From Trichomonas tenax (Eukaryota > Parabasalia > Trichomonadida > Trichomonadidae): DNA of 64,000 nt. The stretch spans positions 1 through 64,000 of the forward strand of contig JALKBU010000107.1 of the NCBI GenBank assembly GCA_023091735.1, read 5' to 3'. Position 1 is the stretch's first letter. Each line of letters starts with the position of its first letter. Made by a program: the position numbers and the translations under genes. The notes beneath the pieces are model-generated. The model was not told the origin of the DNA and did no database searches. It saw nothing but the letters and a program-made list of their open reading frames with translations. Positions 43,194 to 52,521 of the stretch are shown in pieces.

Positions 43194-43232
43194 AAAATCT
43201 GACAATCTGACACTTTACAACGTGACTCGTTG
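43194..43232. repeat. right inverted repeat flanking the hairpin array
   Basis: Reverse complement of 42105-42143 with three mismatches, all purine or pyrimidine transitions. With the left copy it delimits a 1.13-kb unit. Target-site duplication could not be defined. Confidence 0.88.
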
Positions 43233-43252
43233 ACAAGCATGCTTCAAATTTT

Positions 43253-43724
43253 TACTCTAAGAAAGAGCCCTTTTAGTTAATTTCAAACAAATATATGATG
43301 TAATAATGTCTAGTGATGTTCAATTTGATGTGTAATTATTTATTTACATGGCAAAATAATCACAATGTTTGGACAATATCAATATTTATCAATCATCCTA
43401 ATCAAAGTTGTATGATAAAACCAATAAAGGAAGAGAACATACAGAGAGTGGAGTGCATACGCTAAATTTAACCTGATAAATCATCAATATTTTAGAACGA
43501 ATAATATTGATGATAAATCAATATTGTGGTGGCAAAATATAAAATTTACATGACAAATTTTGAGTAAAATCAATTCACAAAGACTTCAGATGATATTTAG
43601 AAAACGAAATCTGAGAGAAAAGAGTTCCTATATGGAGTGTAAACAGTAAACGAAGAATGGCGGAATAAATGTTCTTAATTTTGACGATAGAAGATTTTGG
43701 CCAACGATTAAATCCCAAAGAAAA
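43253..43724. other. intergenic upstream of Sua5
   Basis: No gene seen. TTTACATGGCA and TTTACATGACA motifs occur near 43341 and 43546. The leader candidate ATG at 43669 is in frame with Sua5 but precedes the preferred start. Confidence 0.5.
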
Positions 43725-43730
43725 TCATAA
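43725..43730 (+). promoter_or_regulatory. initiator TCATAA of Sua5
   Basis: TCATAA 11-16 bases before the ATG at 43741. It lies downstream of the ATG at 43669, and so favours 43741 as the real start. Confidence 0.5.
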
Positions 43731-43740
43731 TCAATTTCAA

Positions 43741-44793
43741 ATGGCTCGCGTTATCTCAACGACAGACGAAGATCTTACAATTGCTGCCAAGCAGATCAAC
43801 GCAGGAGGACTCGTTGCGTTCCCAACCGAAACAGTTTACGGTCTCGGCGCACATTTAGAGGAGAAATCTTTGGCACAAATATTTGCAGCCAAACATCGCC
43901 CGTATTCTGATCCACTCATTACTCACTTCTCGACAGCGGAAGCAGCGAAGAAGTATTTAATCTTAACAGAGGAAGAATCTAAGAATTTCGATAAACTCGC
44001 TGAAGCTTTCTGGCCAGGTCCAATGACAATTGTCGCACCAGCGACAAAAGCTGTTCCTCCATTAGTTATGGCTGGAACTGGTTGCGTTGGAGTTCGTGTC
44101 CCATCACATCCAATCGCGCATCGCTTCTTGGAAATCTGTGGTGAGCCAATCGCTGCACCGAGTGCAAATCTTTTTGGACACATTTCACCGACAACTTACG
44201 ATCACGTTATGTATGATCTTGGACAAACTCCTGAACTTCTTGTTATTTCCGGTGGTAATGCTACCATTGGCATCGAATCAACAGTTCTCCGTCTTCATGG
44301 CAGCAATATTACTGTCCTTCGCCCAGGTTTCATCACCGCTGGTCAAGTTGAGCAGGTTATTCCAGGATCTGTAACGAGAGACGCTGTCATGAAGGAGAAG
44401 CTCGCATCTCCTGGTCACGAAACACGCCATTACGCACCTGACATGCCAACATATCTCATTAGAAAGCAAGGATCTAAGGATGCTGTACCAGAGACAGTGT
44501 CAATCACACCAGATACAATTCTCATTGATTTCAATCGTACATTTTCTACAGTTTCTAGCCAAGTTCTTCGTTATTTCGACTTATCACCAGTTGGCAATGT
44601 TGCTGATGCTGTTCGTAATGTATATAACGTCTTACGTGATGCTGAGCAGACACCAGGTGCTAAGCAGTGCATTATTGCTGATATTCTCGAATCTGGACTT
44701 GAAAATGATGCACACGATAACGAACTCTGCAATTCTCTCCGTGATAGACTTCTTCGTTCTTCATCTCACCAGATCAGAACGCTCCTTTTGTAA
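43741..44793 (+). CDS. SUA5: threonylcarbamoyl-AMP synthase Sua5
   Basis: 350 residues from 43741. Makes threonylcarbamoyl-AMP from Thr, bicarbonate and ATP for tRNA t6A. The YrdC-type domain (about 1-205) shows FPTETVYGLGAH, KHRPYSDPL, WPGPMT, GVRVPSHP, PSAN and GIESTVLR motifs; the C-terminal Sua5 domain follows the linker with HYAPDMP near 235 and a Rossmann-like end. So it is the long Sua5 form rather than the short TsaC. An extra 24 codons upstream (from 43669) are open and could be an alternative N-terminus. Partner pathway: KEOPS, whose Pcc1 subunit is at 28.8 kb. Confidence 0.95.
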   Translation: MARVISTTDEDLTIAAKQINAGGLVAFPTETVYGLGAHLEEKSLAQIFAAKHRPYSDPLITHFSTAEAAKKYLILTEEESKNFDKLAEAFWPGPMTIVAPATKAVPPLVMAGTGCVGVRVPSHPIAHRFLEICGEPIAAPSANLFGHISPTTYDHVMYDLGQTPELLVISGGNATIGIESTVLRLHGSNITVLRPGFITAGQVEQVIPGSVTRDAVMKEKLASPGHETRHYAPDMPTYLIRKQGSKDAVPETVSITPDTILIDFNRTFSTVSSQVLRYFDLSPVGNVADAVRNVYNVLRDAEQTPGAKQCIIADILESGLENDAHDNELCNSLRDRLLRSSSHQIRTLLL

Positions 44794-45029
44794 TCTATTG
44801 TATTAATAAAAATATAATTCATTCTTTTTGTTTATAAATGCACAGTTATCTTTGGTATAAATATGAAAAGGATATATGATAAAATAGTGTTCAACGTACC
44901 AATTCCGTTTTGCTGAAATAAATAATCCTGGAAAAAATGCAATTAGTATGTTATGTTGGTAGAAACTAATAAAGTTAACACTAAAGAAGAAATTTATCGA
45001 ATGAAGAAGTCGAGTATTTAATTAATTAG

Positions 45030-45450
45030 ATGTTGCTGCGATAGCAGCGCCAAAAATCAGAATGGATGTAATGCAATATTAGTCGCTTCAATCGGTGGAG
45101 CAAAGAAGTGCATCGAATATTTGACAAATATACTTGTTCGTGTATGCATTTAGCCACATTATATGGGCACCTCGAAACTTTGAAACTTCTTCATTCGATA
45201 GGAGCAAATAATGAATTAAGGGGGCCAACTCTCCACTCCTAATTGCTTCATTAAGCGGCTGCCTTGATATTCTTGAATATCTCATCTCGATATATTGCGA
45301 TAGAGATGAGGTAGATATCTATACAGGGAATAGATTTCTTCATTTTGCAACATTAAGAGGATATGTTGAGGTTGTTGAATATCTTATTTCAATCAACGCA
45401 AGACTCTCAGAAAGAAACATGCAAAATCAAAACACGACTTGATATTGCAA
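45030..45450 (+). pseudogene. ankyrin-repeat protein remnant
   Basis: Pieces of at least three ankyrin repeats lie in different frames: LHLATLYGHLETLKLL (about 45135-45205), PLLIASLSGCLDILEYLI (about 45232-45290), and LHFATLRGYVEVVEYLI (about 45340-45400). Frames change between pieces and stops occur, so the gene is broken. This is typical of the large and fast-turning ankyrin families of trichomonads. The tail to ~45560 (a 65-codon frame) may be its degraded end. Confidence 0.65.
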
Positions 45451-45822
45451 AATCCGTTCCTGTCAAAAAAATACCAAAAGATCCGAGATTTACTGATCCA
45501 AGCTGGCGCTCAATAAACATTCCCATATTTGATATTTTAGTTAAAACCATTAAAGATTAGTTAAGTGGCTAGAAATTGGTTTTGAATTATAATCATTGTA
45601 CATAATACTAAAACTGGTATTTCTAGTGTCTATTCTACATGCATGCCAAGTTGTAATATCTTTAGAGCATGAAAAATCGATATAGATGTTTCCTTTGCCA
45701 TGTAAAATTGATTACATGTCATTTATTGATTGAGATAGATGCAGCCCCTAAACAATGAAAAAGTAATTTCAGGGGTTGAATCCAAAATTTAAACTGATGT
45801 AAACTGCCAAAAAAAATTAAAA

Positions 45823-46377
45823 ATGAGCAAAGCACCAACACAGTTTTCTGCGAAATCAAAGATTTATGCTTCGCTCCATCAAGACGAAATCGCCGGCCGC
45901 ACGCGCCAATCTTTCGAAAAAGCGGGCGGTCCAAATCACTTTCAAGCGAAAACAGTTTCACTCGCAGCAAAAGAAGTTGTAGGGTCCAAAGAACATAAGT
46001 TCTGCACATTGCAGCCGAGAGTTACACCAATTAACAACGATTTCTGGAAAGATGGATTTTCATTAGTCGTTGCTTTCTTGAAACACCACAATATGCAAAA
46101 TACACTTGACACAATCATGACAGAGCTAGAATCAACGCCGTTTCCAGAACAGAAACACGTTTATGATCCGAATTTAGTCGATTCATACTTCAAACAACTT
46201 ATCGCGCTTCAGGACAACTTTGCATCGCGTGACTTCGAGCAGAATGTAATGAATTTCATGGAGGATATCAAATACGAAGATGCTCTCCAATTCTCGCCTT
46301 TAGTTTCTCAATCACCAATTAGCAAAAAGCGTCCTCTCAAGCGTGAGAATCCCAAAGGAAAGAGACGTAAAGAGTAA
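45823..46377 (+). CDS. small LisH-motif protein with C-terminal nuclear signal
   Basis: 184 residues. Residues ~80-108 (FSLVVAFLKHHNMQNTLDTI) fit the LisH dimerisation motif (V..YL...g...T...l..E). The end is strongly basic (KKRPLKRENPKGKRRKE), a likely bipartite nuclear localisation signal. The N-terminal part is polar and without recognised domain. LisH proteins usually act as dimerising subunits in microtubule, chromatin or ubiquitin-ligase complexes; which applies here is unknown. Confidence 0.7.
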   Translation: MSKAPTQFSAKSKIYASLHQDEIAGRTRQSFEKAGGPNHFQAKTVSLAAKEVVGSKEHKFCTLQPRVTPINNDFWKDGFSLVVAFLKHHNMQNTLDTIMTELESTPFPEQKHVYDPNLVDSYFKQLIALQDNFASRDFEQNVMNFMEDIKYEDALQFSPLVSQSPISKKRPLKRENPKGKRRKE

Positions 46378-46704
46378 TGTTAAGAATTTATAATTTTGCC
46401 TTGTAAAAATATTCATTTATAAAATTACTGTTTTAAGCCATCAATTCCATTACTAATCAAAATTCATAGAAAATCTTTTGCGTTTTTCCTAATTCTAGTT
46501 TCATTTTCAATAATTGAAAATTGATAATTAATAATTAATGACTTCAACTAATATCTACATCAGAAAATATATATGTAGATGAAGCTTTGATGTGCTTTGC
46601 TAGAATGCACATTAAATGAGATACAAAAATTACTTATTGATAATTAATTTGTTTGAATCAAAAACAAAAAGATTAATTGAGTCAAAACGATAATTTGGAT
46701 GTTG
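46378..46704. other. intergenic between convergent genes
   Basis: AT-rich 327-base spacer with short palindromic AT sequences (for example TTTTCAATAATTGAAAA near 46502). Nothing else seen. Confidence 0.5.
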
Positions 46705-48180
46705 CTATTGTGATTTTGATATCTCATCGTTTTCATCTTCATCAGCAAATAAAGCAGGATCTTCTTCGCCTGTGTGCATCATCTCGATGAGAAATCTGTT
46801 GCATGTTTCATAGATATCCATTCTATCCGGATAATTATCTATTATTTCTTGAATAAAATCAGGTGTGATTTCATGCTTATCAAGCTTCTGTCTTATCAAG
46901 TTTAAATCATAATTCTTTGGGAGAGAATTATATGAAATATAATTCAATGTTTCTAAAATAACTAAAACATCCTTTGGTATTTGTGCTGATAATATATCCA
47001 ATACACCATCAAGTACATCCAAATGTTCGTACACATAATCAACAGACTCCGAAGGAAGCTCGAAAAAGACTTTCTTAAATAAATAACAAATCGCTGATTT
47101 CTCGGCTAATGAAAAGTCATCATTAACAGAATTGATAATACTGAATGTGATTCCTTGATCGATCTTAACATGACCTGAGATCAAGCTTGATATTATTAAG
47201 ATAACGGATTCTCTTGTTGATGGAAATGTATCGAATGTTAACTTCAAAATATCAACTAAATGTGATTGCACAATTTGTTCAGAACTTATTGTTATTTCAT
47301 CATTTAATAAGTAAAATAGGAGAACAATACATTGATGAGATACTAAATTTACATCATCGTATAGTTCTTCTTCGATGTTTTCTTGAATATCCTGAATGAA
47401 TTTTAACATATTTCCTAGAACGTTAACAATTACTTGAAAATTAGAAAAATATATTTCCTGTAATGATCCAAGATGATTCTTAGCTCCATTTACCAATGGT
47501 TTCAATATCATTGTTAATAAATTATTTGAACAGTGTGGAATTGAACAAAACAAGTAATTAATGAACTCCTTCTTTGGTTCCTTTGGAAGCATGCAATTCT
47601 CATACTTGTAACACTTACTGAGAAAATAATAAAAATTCATATAAAAGTTTTCGTTTTCTGTGGCTTCTGATGAGGGCATTGGGAAAACCGGCAACTTCGA
47701 AACCAGTTTAAAGATAAAATCTGAGGCAAGAAAAATTCCAAAACTATTTTCACCTTTCTTGATAGCAAATGTACAAATTTCAAGAACACCTGCTAATTGT
47801 TGTAAGTTTTTTGCTGAGTCAAGCCAATTACTCAATGTAATAAAGAGATCTTGATAATTATCAGAAAATAAATTGGTATCAATGATGTTGCTTATTATGC
47901 TCATGCATTTTTTGACTATCACATCATGAATGAAGTCCATTCTTTGAATAATTTGCTCAATAATATCTTTTTGATGGAAAAATAGAACTGATTGTTGAAA
48001 ATCATTGTGTATCAGATATAGTGCAGAATCTAATGCATTTTCGTAATGTGTTAAGTCTGCGTTATTGATGTTTTCTAATAAAATATTTTGATTATCCTGA
48101 ATTTCGCTAGAAATCTCATTGGAATCTGTAACCAAGCTTGCTCTGTTTTTAGTTTTATCATTCCTGTCCTTGTAATCCAT
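46705..48180 (-). CDS. helical-repeat (ARM/HEAT-like) protein, unknown function
   Basis: 491 residues from the ATG at 48180 (the frame also opens one codon upstream at TTG). Helical repeats with hydrophobic spacing run throughout; the ends are polar, the C-terminus acidic (EEDPALFADEDENDE). No specific family recognised; trichomonad-specific armadillo-like proteins are common. No signal or membrane segment. An initiator TCATTT is at 48198-48203. Confidence 0.7.
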   Translation of the reverse strand: MDYKDRNDKTKNRASLVTDSNEISSEIQDNQNILLENINNADLTHYENALDSALYLIHNDFQQSVLFFHQKDIIEQIIQRMDFIHDVIVKKCMSIISNIIDTNLFSDNYQDLFITLSNWLDSAKNLQQLAGVLEICTFAIKKGENSFGIFLASDFIFKLVSKLPVFPMPSSEATENENFYMNFYYFLSKCYKYENCMLPKEPKKEFINYLFCSIPHCSNNLLTMILKPLVNGAKNHLGSLQEIYFSNFQVIVNVLGNMLKFIQDIQENIEEELYDDVNLVSHQCIVLLFYLLNDEITISSEQIVQSHLVDILKLTFDTFPSTRESVILIISSLISGHVKIDQGITFSIINSVNDDFSLAEKSAICYLFKKVFFELPSESVDYVYEHLDVLDGVLDILSAQIPKDVLVILETLNYISYNSLPKNYDLNLIRQKLDKHEITPDFIQEIIDNYPDRMDIYETCNRFLIEMMHTGEEDPALFADEDENDEISKSQ

Positions 48181-48197
48181 CAATAATCAAATATTTT

Positions 48198-48203
48198 AAA
48201 TGA
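48198..48203 (-). promoter_or_regulatory. initiator TCATTT of the helical-repeat gene
   Basis: TTCATTTAAAA on the minus strand, 18-23 bases before the ATG at 48180. Matches TCAYWY. Confidence 0.45.
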
Positions 48204-48325
48204 ATTGTTTTTTTCAACTAAAATTAATGACTTTTGACACTTTACATTTTGATATGCGACAAAATGTTGAAATAGGGTCTGATAAAATATTTTAGGGGAA
48301 GAAAAGAAGACGTTTAGAAATTTCG

Positions 48326-49831
48326 ATGTTGAGAAGTGTTGATGACATTTCTCAAGATAATAAAGCGAGAATCAAAAACTTTATACAAAATACAGATATG
48401 AAGCTGTACGTGCGCGAATTTTTAGCACAAAGGCTTGGATATCGACAGCAATTCTTGAAACCTTCCGTTGAAATCCCACAGCCAACAATTTTACAACCGC
48501 CAACTGATGGATCACATAATTTCCAAATATCTATTTTGTCAGCAAGATCATTTCTTCGATTTTTAAATCCAGATCCTTCATCAAAAATAATATTAGATTT
48601 AAACATAGCAGGAAGACGTTTCAGAACGAAGCCTGCTGAAGCTGATGCAGATCCTTTAATTACAGACGTTATTAAATTTAATACAAATCAAGATTTCGAG
48701 ACTATAGCAAAAACAGGTCGTGCACAGGTGTGTGCCGTTGTTATTGCCGGTGGTTCTTGTGGTGTTTATGCTTCAGGATCATTCGAATGGCGAGATGCTT
48801 TAGTTGCTTCAAATAACTTCGCTGTTCAACTTTTCGACACGAACGGAGATCCGGATGGTGTTGTAAACATCCGCGTTGACGTTTCTCCGGCACTTTGCAA
48901 TCAAAGTGATATCGATGAAATCTTCAATAAAGAAGCACAAAAGAATTTCTCTGTTGTTGCACCGATAACTTCAAGACTCATTCCTACGCCTCATCACGCA
49001 TTGCGCTTTTGTTCATTACTTACACATGGCTCATTTACTGTTTCTGCATCTGCGAAAGTTGTCAAGAATGAAAATCAAGATCTGCAAGTGCGTAGATCGT
49101 TCAGTGTTCACTCCCTCTTAGCCAGCAGGTCAGGAACACCTCAAGAGATTGCTGTTTTGCTGTGTTCATTGCTTTGCGGCTTTGGAATGAAAGCTTTTGT
49201 TTATGGAAGCGAAGTTTTAACTTTCCATGAACAAGGAAAGTGCTTTTCATGGGATTGCGTGAGTGGAAAGCGTACCCCTGTAGTCAACCTTGAGCCCAAA
49301 GTAATGGTAGGTCTGAACACAAAGCTAGAACCAGTAACACAAAAAATAACAACAGCAATCCATGATCCAAGAGTTTGGAGATTAACAAATCTTCCTCCAC
49401 ACGCTCCACCGATCACACTCCACAGTTGCTCTAAAGTGGACCTCCAAAAAGTAGAAAATGAAGTGAGGAGAAAGATCTGTTTAGAAAGAAGACAGAAAGT
49501 TACAAGTTTTGACAGAAATCTCGAGAATTCATTAAGACCGATCTTATTCTCTAACGAGAACCAGAAACTGAATGGTGGAAATGACTCATGGAAGCCACAC
49601 GTGCAGTACGCGATCGCGCATTTGATTCCAAAGTTTTCGACATTTAGAATGGAGTCTATGTGTGTGGGAAGTGCTGATGCGCAGGCAATATTCTTGACCA
49701 TGCGTGAGAAGTGGCCTCAAATGATGAATTCTGCATCAGAGAAATTCGCTTTTGTAATGGGAGCTTTTCCGTACGCGGAGGATGTATACGCAACTTGGAT
49801 TTTGTTTGGAAATAATGTTATGTTAAAGTAA
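48326..49831 (+). CDS. CEP76: CEP76 ortholog, centrosomal/basal-body protein
   Basis: 501 residues, shorter than human CEP76 (659). N-terminus (DMKLYVREFLAQRLG) fits the CEP76 start. Residues ~65-200 fit its C2-like domain, with AGRRFRTKP and SGSFEWRDAL matching human NQRFRSKP and SYFLEWRSVL. Residues ~225-345 match the inactive transglutaminase-like region (HHALRFCSLL, LLCSLLCGFGMKAFV, SWDCVSGKR). The end (FPYAEDVYATWILFGNNVMLK) matches the human C-terminal FTYPESACAVWIMF. CEP76 limits centriole duplication and is found in ciliated or flagellated organisms. The conserved GDCEDHA preceding the LLCSLL block is here GTPQEIA, so the catalytic Cys/His region is degenerate beyond the animal proteins. 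Confidence 0.85.
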   Translation: MLRSVDDISQDNKARIKNFIQNTDMKLYVREFLAQRLGYRQQFLKPSVEIPQPTILQPPTDGSHNFQISILSARSFLRFLNPDPSSKIILDLNIAGRRFRTKPAEADADPLITDVIKFNTNQDFETIAKTGRAQVCAVVIAGGSCGVYASGSFEWRDALVASNNFAVQLFDTNGDPDGVVNIRVDVSPALCNQSDIDEIFNKEAQKNFSVVAPITSRLIPTPHHALRFCSLLTHGSFTVSASAKVVKNENQDLQVRRSFSVHSLLASRSGTPQEIAVLLCSLLCGFGMKAFVYGSEVLTFHEQGKCFSWDCVSGKRTPVVNLEPKVMVGLNTKLEPVTQKITTAIHDPRVWRLTNLPPHAPPITLHSCSKVDLQKVENEVRRKICLERRQKVTSFDRNLENSLRPILFSNENQKLNGGNDSWKPHVQYAIAHLIPKFSTFRMESMCVGSADAQAIFLTMREKWPQMMNSASEKFAFVMGAFPYAEDVYATWILFGNNVMLK

Positions 49832-50223
49832 ATCTTTTGTTTTGTTTTTATCAAATCTAAATATCAGTCATAACATATCGCTTTACGTACGTGGTTATCT
49901 TTTTTATGTCGACGAAAATCGATTGATCAGTATCACAATCTTCAATTTTGTCAATATATATAATACCTTGATTTTTTTATAATTGTGAGATGCGCTTGGA
50001 TGTTTTGAAATCGTATTGCATAAAAAGAACAATGAAGAACTTTAAGTTGTAAAGCGATGGATAACGAACTAATAAAATTTGAACAATACTTCTCTTTGTG
50101 GATTTATTGTTTTATGAAAAATCATGACTAAATTTTAGTTAATTGGACAGAATTAAAATGTCAATAATTATAAGCAAAATGAAAAATTATTGATATTAAT
50201 AAAGACCTCAAAAATCAAACCAT
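49832..50223. other. intergenic between convergent genes
   Basis: 392 bases of AT-rich spacer, nothing recognised. Confidence 0.5.
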
Positions 50224-50733
50224 TTATTCGTTCTTAAGAGCAGCGATAGCAGAATCGTAGTTTGGTTCCTGAACGATCTCTGGGACCATCTCTGTGTAGA
50301 TAACCTTGCCCTCTGGGTTGATGACAACGACAGAGCGAGCGAGGAGACCCTCGAGTGGGCCGTCGACCATGAGGACGCCGTAGTTCTCAGCGAACTTGGA
50401 GGTGTACTTGAAGTCAGAGAGTGGTACGACGTTCTTGATGCCCTCAGCAGCGCAGAATCGGCCCTGAGCGAATGGAAGGTCCTTAGAGATGGCAAGGACG
50501 ACTGTGTTTGGAAGGGAAGCAGCAGCCTTGTTGAACTTGCGGACAGAGGCAGCGCAAACACCTGTATCCATGGATGGGAAGATATTAAGGACGGCGTACT
50601 TGCCCTTGATGTCCTCGTTTGTGAAAGCACCGAGGTCGCCCTTTGTGAGCTTGAAGGCTGGTGCCTTGGCGCCAACCTTAACGAACTGGCCGCCAAGTGT
50701 GACTGGTTTGCCCTGGAAAGCTGTCTTGATCAT
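50224..50733 (-). CDS. tpx: thiol peroxidase, bacterial Tpx type
   Basis: Reduces peroxides with thioredoxin. 169 residues from Met at 50733, the bacterial length. The peroxidatic Cys60 is in PSMDTGVCAASVRKFN, nearly identical to the bacterial Tpx motif; the resolving Cys94 is in GRFCAAEG. So it is an atypical 2-Cys enzyme and should be active. Eukaryotes rarely have Tpx, which points to lateral transfer, as known in trichomonads. Codons are strongly C/G-ending, indicating high expression. A longer frame from 50817 would add 28 residues; a hydrogenosomal presequence in that extension is possible but the initiators lie inside it, so the shorter form is preferred. The stop overlaps TAAA. Confidence 0.95.
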   Translation of the reverse strand: MIKTAFQGKPVTLGGQFVKVGAKAPAFKLTKGDLGAFTNEDIKGKYAVLNIFPSMDTGVCAASVRKFNKAAASLPNTVVLAISKDLPFAQGRFCAAEGIKNVVPLSDFKYTSKFAENYGVLMVDGPLEGLLARSVVVINPEGKVIYTEMVPEIVQEPNYDSAIAALKNE

Positions 50734-50774
50734 TCCAAAAAGTAACAAATGTTCGATAGCTTTCAAATTATTAA

Positions 50775-50780
50775 AAGTGA
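50775..50780 (-). promoter_or_regulatory. initiator TCACTT of tpx
   Basis: TTTTGTCACTTTTAA on the minus strand, about 45 bases before the ATG at 50733. A second TCACTT follows at about 50793-50798. Confidence 0.5.
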
Positions 50781-50798
50781 CAAAATTTGAAAAGTGAT

Positions 50799-52521
50799 GA
50801 TTATTCAAAGGTGACATATAATTGGCTGGGCAACTTATTTTTATTCGGTTTTTGTACTTTTTATGGTTTGAAAAATCTAATTTTCGCTGAATTTTGATAT
50901 TAACAGGATTTTTTTAATTTGTCCTGACATGTAAAGTGATTAATTATGTGGCTTTTGACTATCGTTACACAAAATATATAATCTACTATAAGTTAATAAT
51001 CGAACTAAATGAAAATCTGTCAATTTGTTATATTTGACTTTTTACATGACAAATGTCAAAAATATATTTCTCATTTAAAAGTATATATTGTGTTGACTGG
51101 CCAATAACTGACACTTTTTGACTTAGTAGAGGGGCCTGCAGAGGGCTATCTGCACATCTAATAGATATTTTAAAAGTATATATTGTACCTGCAAGCCACG
51201 AAGTAATAAACTATGTTGTTTAATTTGTTCATCAGTATGACGTGAAATGGCACGAAGAAGAGGAGGTACGAGATTAGGTGAAAATTGAGAGGGCGAGACT
51301 CGTCATTTTTCCTATTTCGCGCTATGGAAGGAATCAGAGTCGGATAATGGCACAGATGATCAGAACATATCACAGGGAAGACACTATTACGGTATCAAGC
51401 TAAATGATAACTAATATGCAAAATCCATAATTTGAAGTTAAATTAAATTTTCTCAATTATATTGTATTTAGCTTATCCTTCTGATGATGTTATCAAGCTT
51501 AAAATGTTCTATTACATACTTTATGACTAATTTAATTATACATAAAGTGATTTTATGGGTTTAAAAGCATGTATGTTCGCCAAAGAGTATATTTCTATCT
51601 TATAAAGAGTATTTAAAAATTGTACAATTTGATAGTCTAGACAAATGTGGTATGTTAGAGTGTTTAATTAAGGGATAATATTTAAATGGTAGTCTTGGTA
51701 AATTTTGCATGTGTGTCATGTCTTTGTGACTTTCCTGCATTGATAGAATGAACGAGCTTTATGATATAAAAGTGACAGCCTATGGACTAATTATACGAGG
51801 CTCACAAGCCGTTTATCTACTTGTATTCAGATAATCATAGGGGATAATATACTTATATGTGTATTTCCTATGTGATTATACCAAGGCTGTGTGTTTATTA
51901 CACAATCTGCTTGCTGTGCAATTGGTTAAATGACCCCGTGCGCAAAATTGACAACACGCTTGTTTCAGCACAATTGAGTGTCTTTGAGCACTCTAAAGTA
52001 CTGATTCATACACCAATGAGCATGTAATACCATGTAGAAGAGTTTAAAGCTATTTTGTTAAGATATTGAATATATTAATTTAATATAATGACAAATCTTT
52101 CAATAAACACACTTCATAAGATACATAAACCATATGCACTAAACACTCTTTATAGAAAACTCATATTTTCGGTTGTTCTAAATCCATGCAATGCTGATAT
52201 TATCAAAACTCTATTCATCCCCATACACATCACTACACAGTGAATGGAGGATGATGATATTGTGGAAACAGTGGGTTAAAGTTCCATAAAATTGAGAACT
52301 TTTATTTGGCCGGAGGACTCCCTTAAAGCATTTCCTCATTGTAGAAATCATATACTTTCTAAATCAAGTTTAAATATTATAATTAGCATATAATATTCTG
52401 ATTTTATTCTTGAAATATTTATCTATTATATTTGATACTGTGATGTAACAAAAATATTTTTTAAATATAATATGAAATCAAAGAACAAATAATAAAATAA
52501 ATCGCACTAAGAAAAAAATAA
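50799..52521. other. intergenic, no gene seen
   Basis: 1.7 kb without a supported gene. It contains 18-base direct repeats (51074 and 51169), a TTTACATGACA near 51040, and an initiator-like TGACACTTTTTGAC near 51110. Frames in 51170-51373 carry no recognisable features. Confidence 0.5.
51074..51186. repeat. 18-bp direct repeats bracketing 77 bases
   Basis: TTTAAAAGTATATATTGT occurs exactly at 51074-51091 and 51169-51186. The 77 bases between them are richer in G/C (GGGGCCTGCAGAGGGC, with a TGCAGA...TCTGCA-type fold-back) than the surroundings. This could be a target duplication around a small insertion, or a simple duplication. Confidence 0.65.

Noticed and set aside
50208..50696. 162-codon Ser-rich frame overlapping tpx
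   Set aside because: Out-of-frame reading of the highly codon-biased tpx gene.
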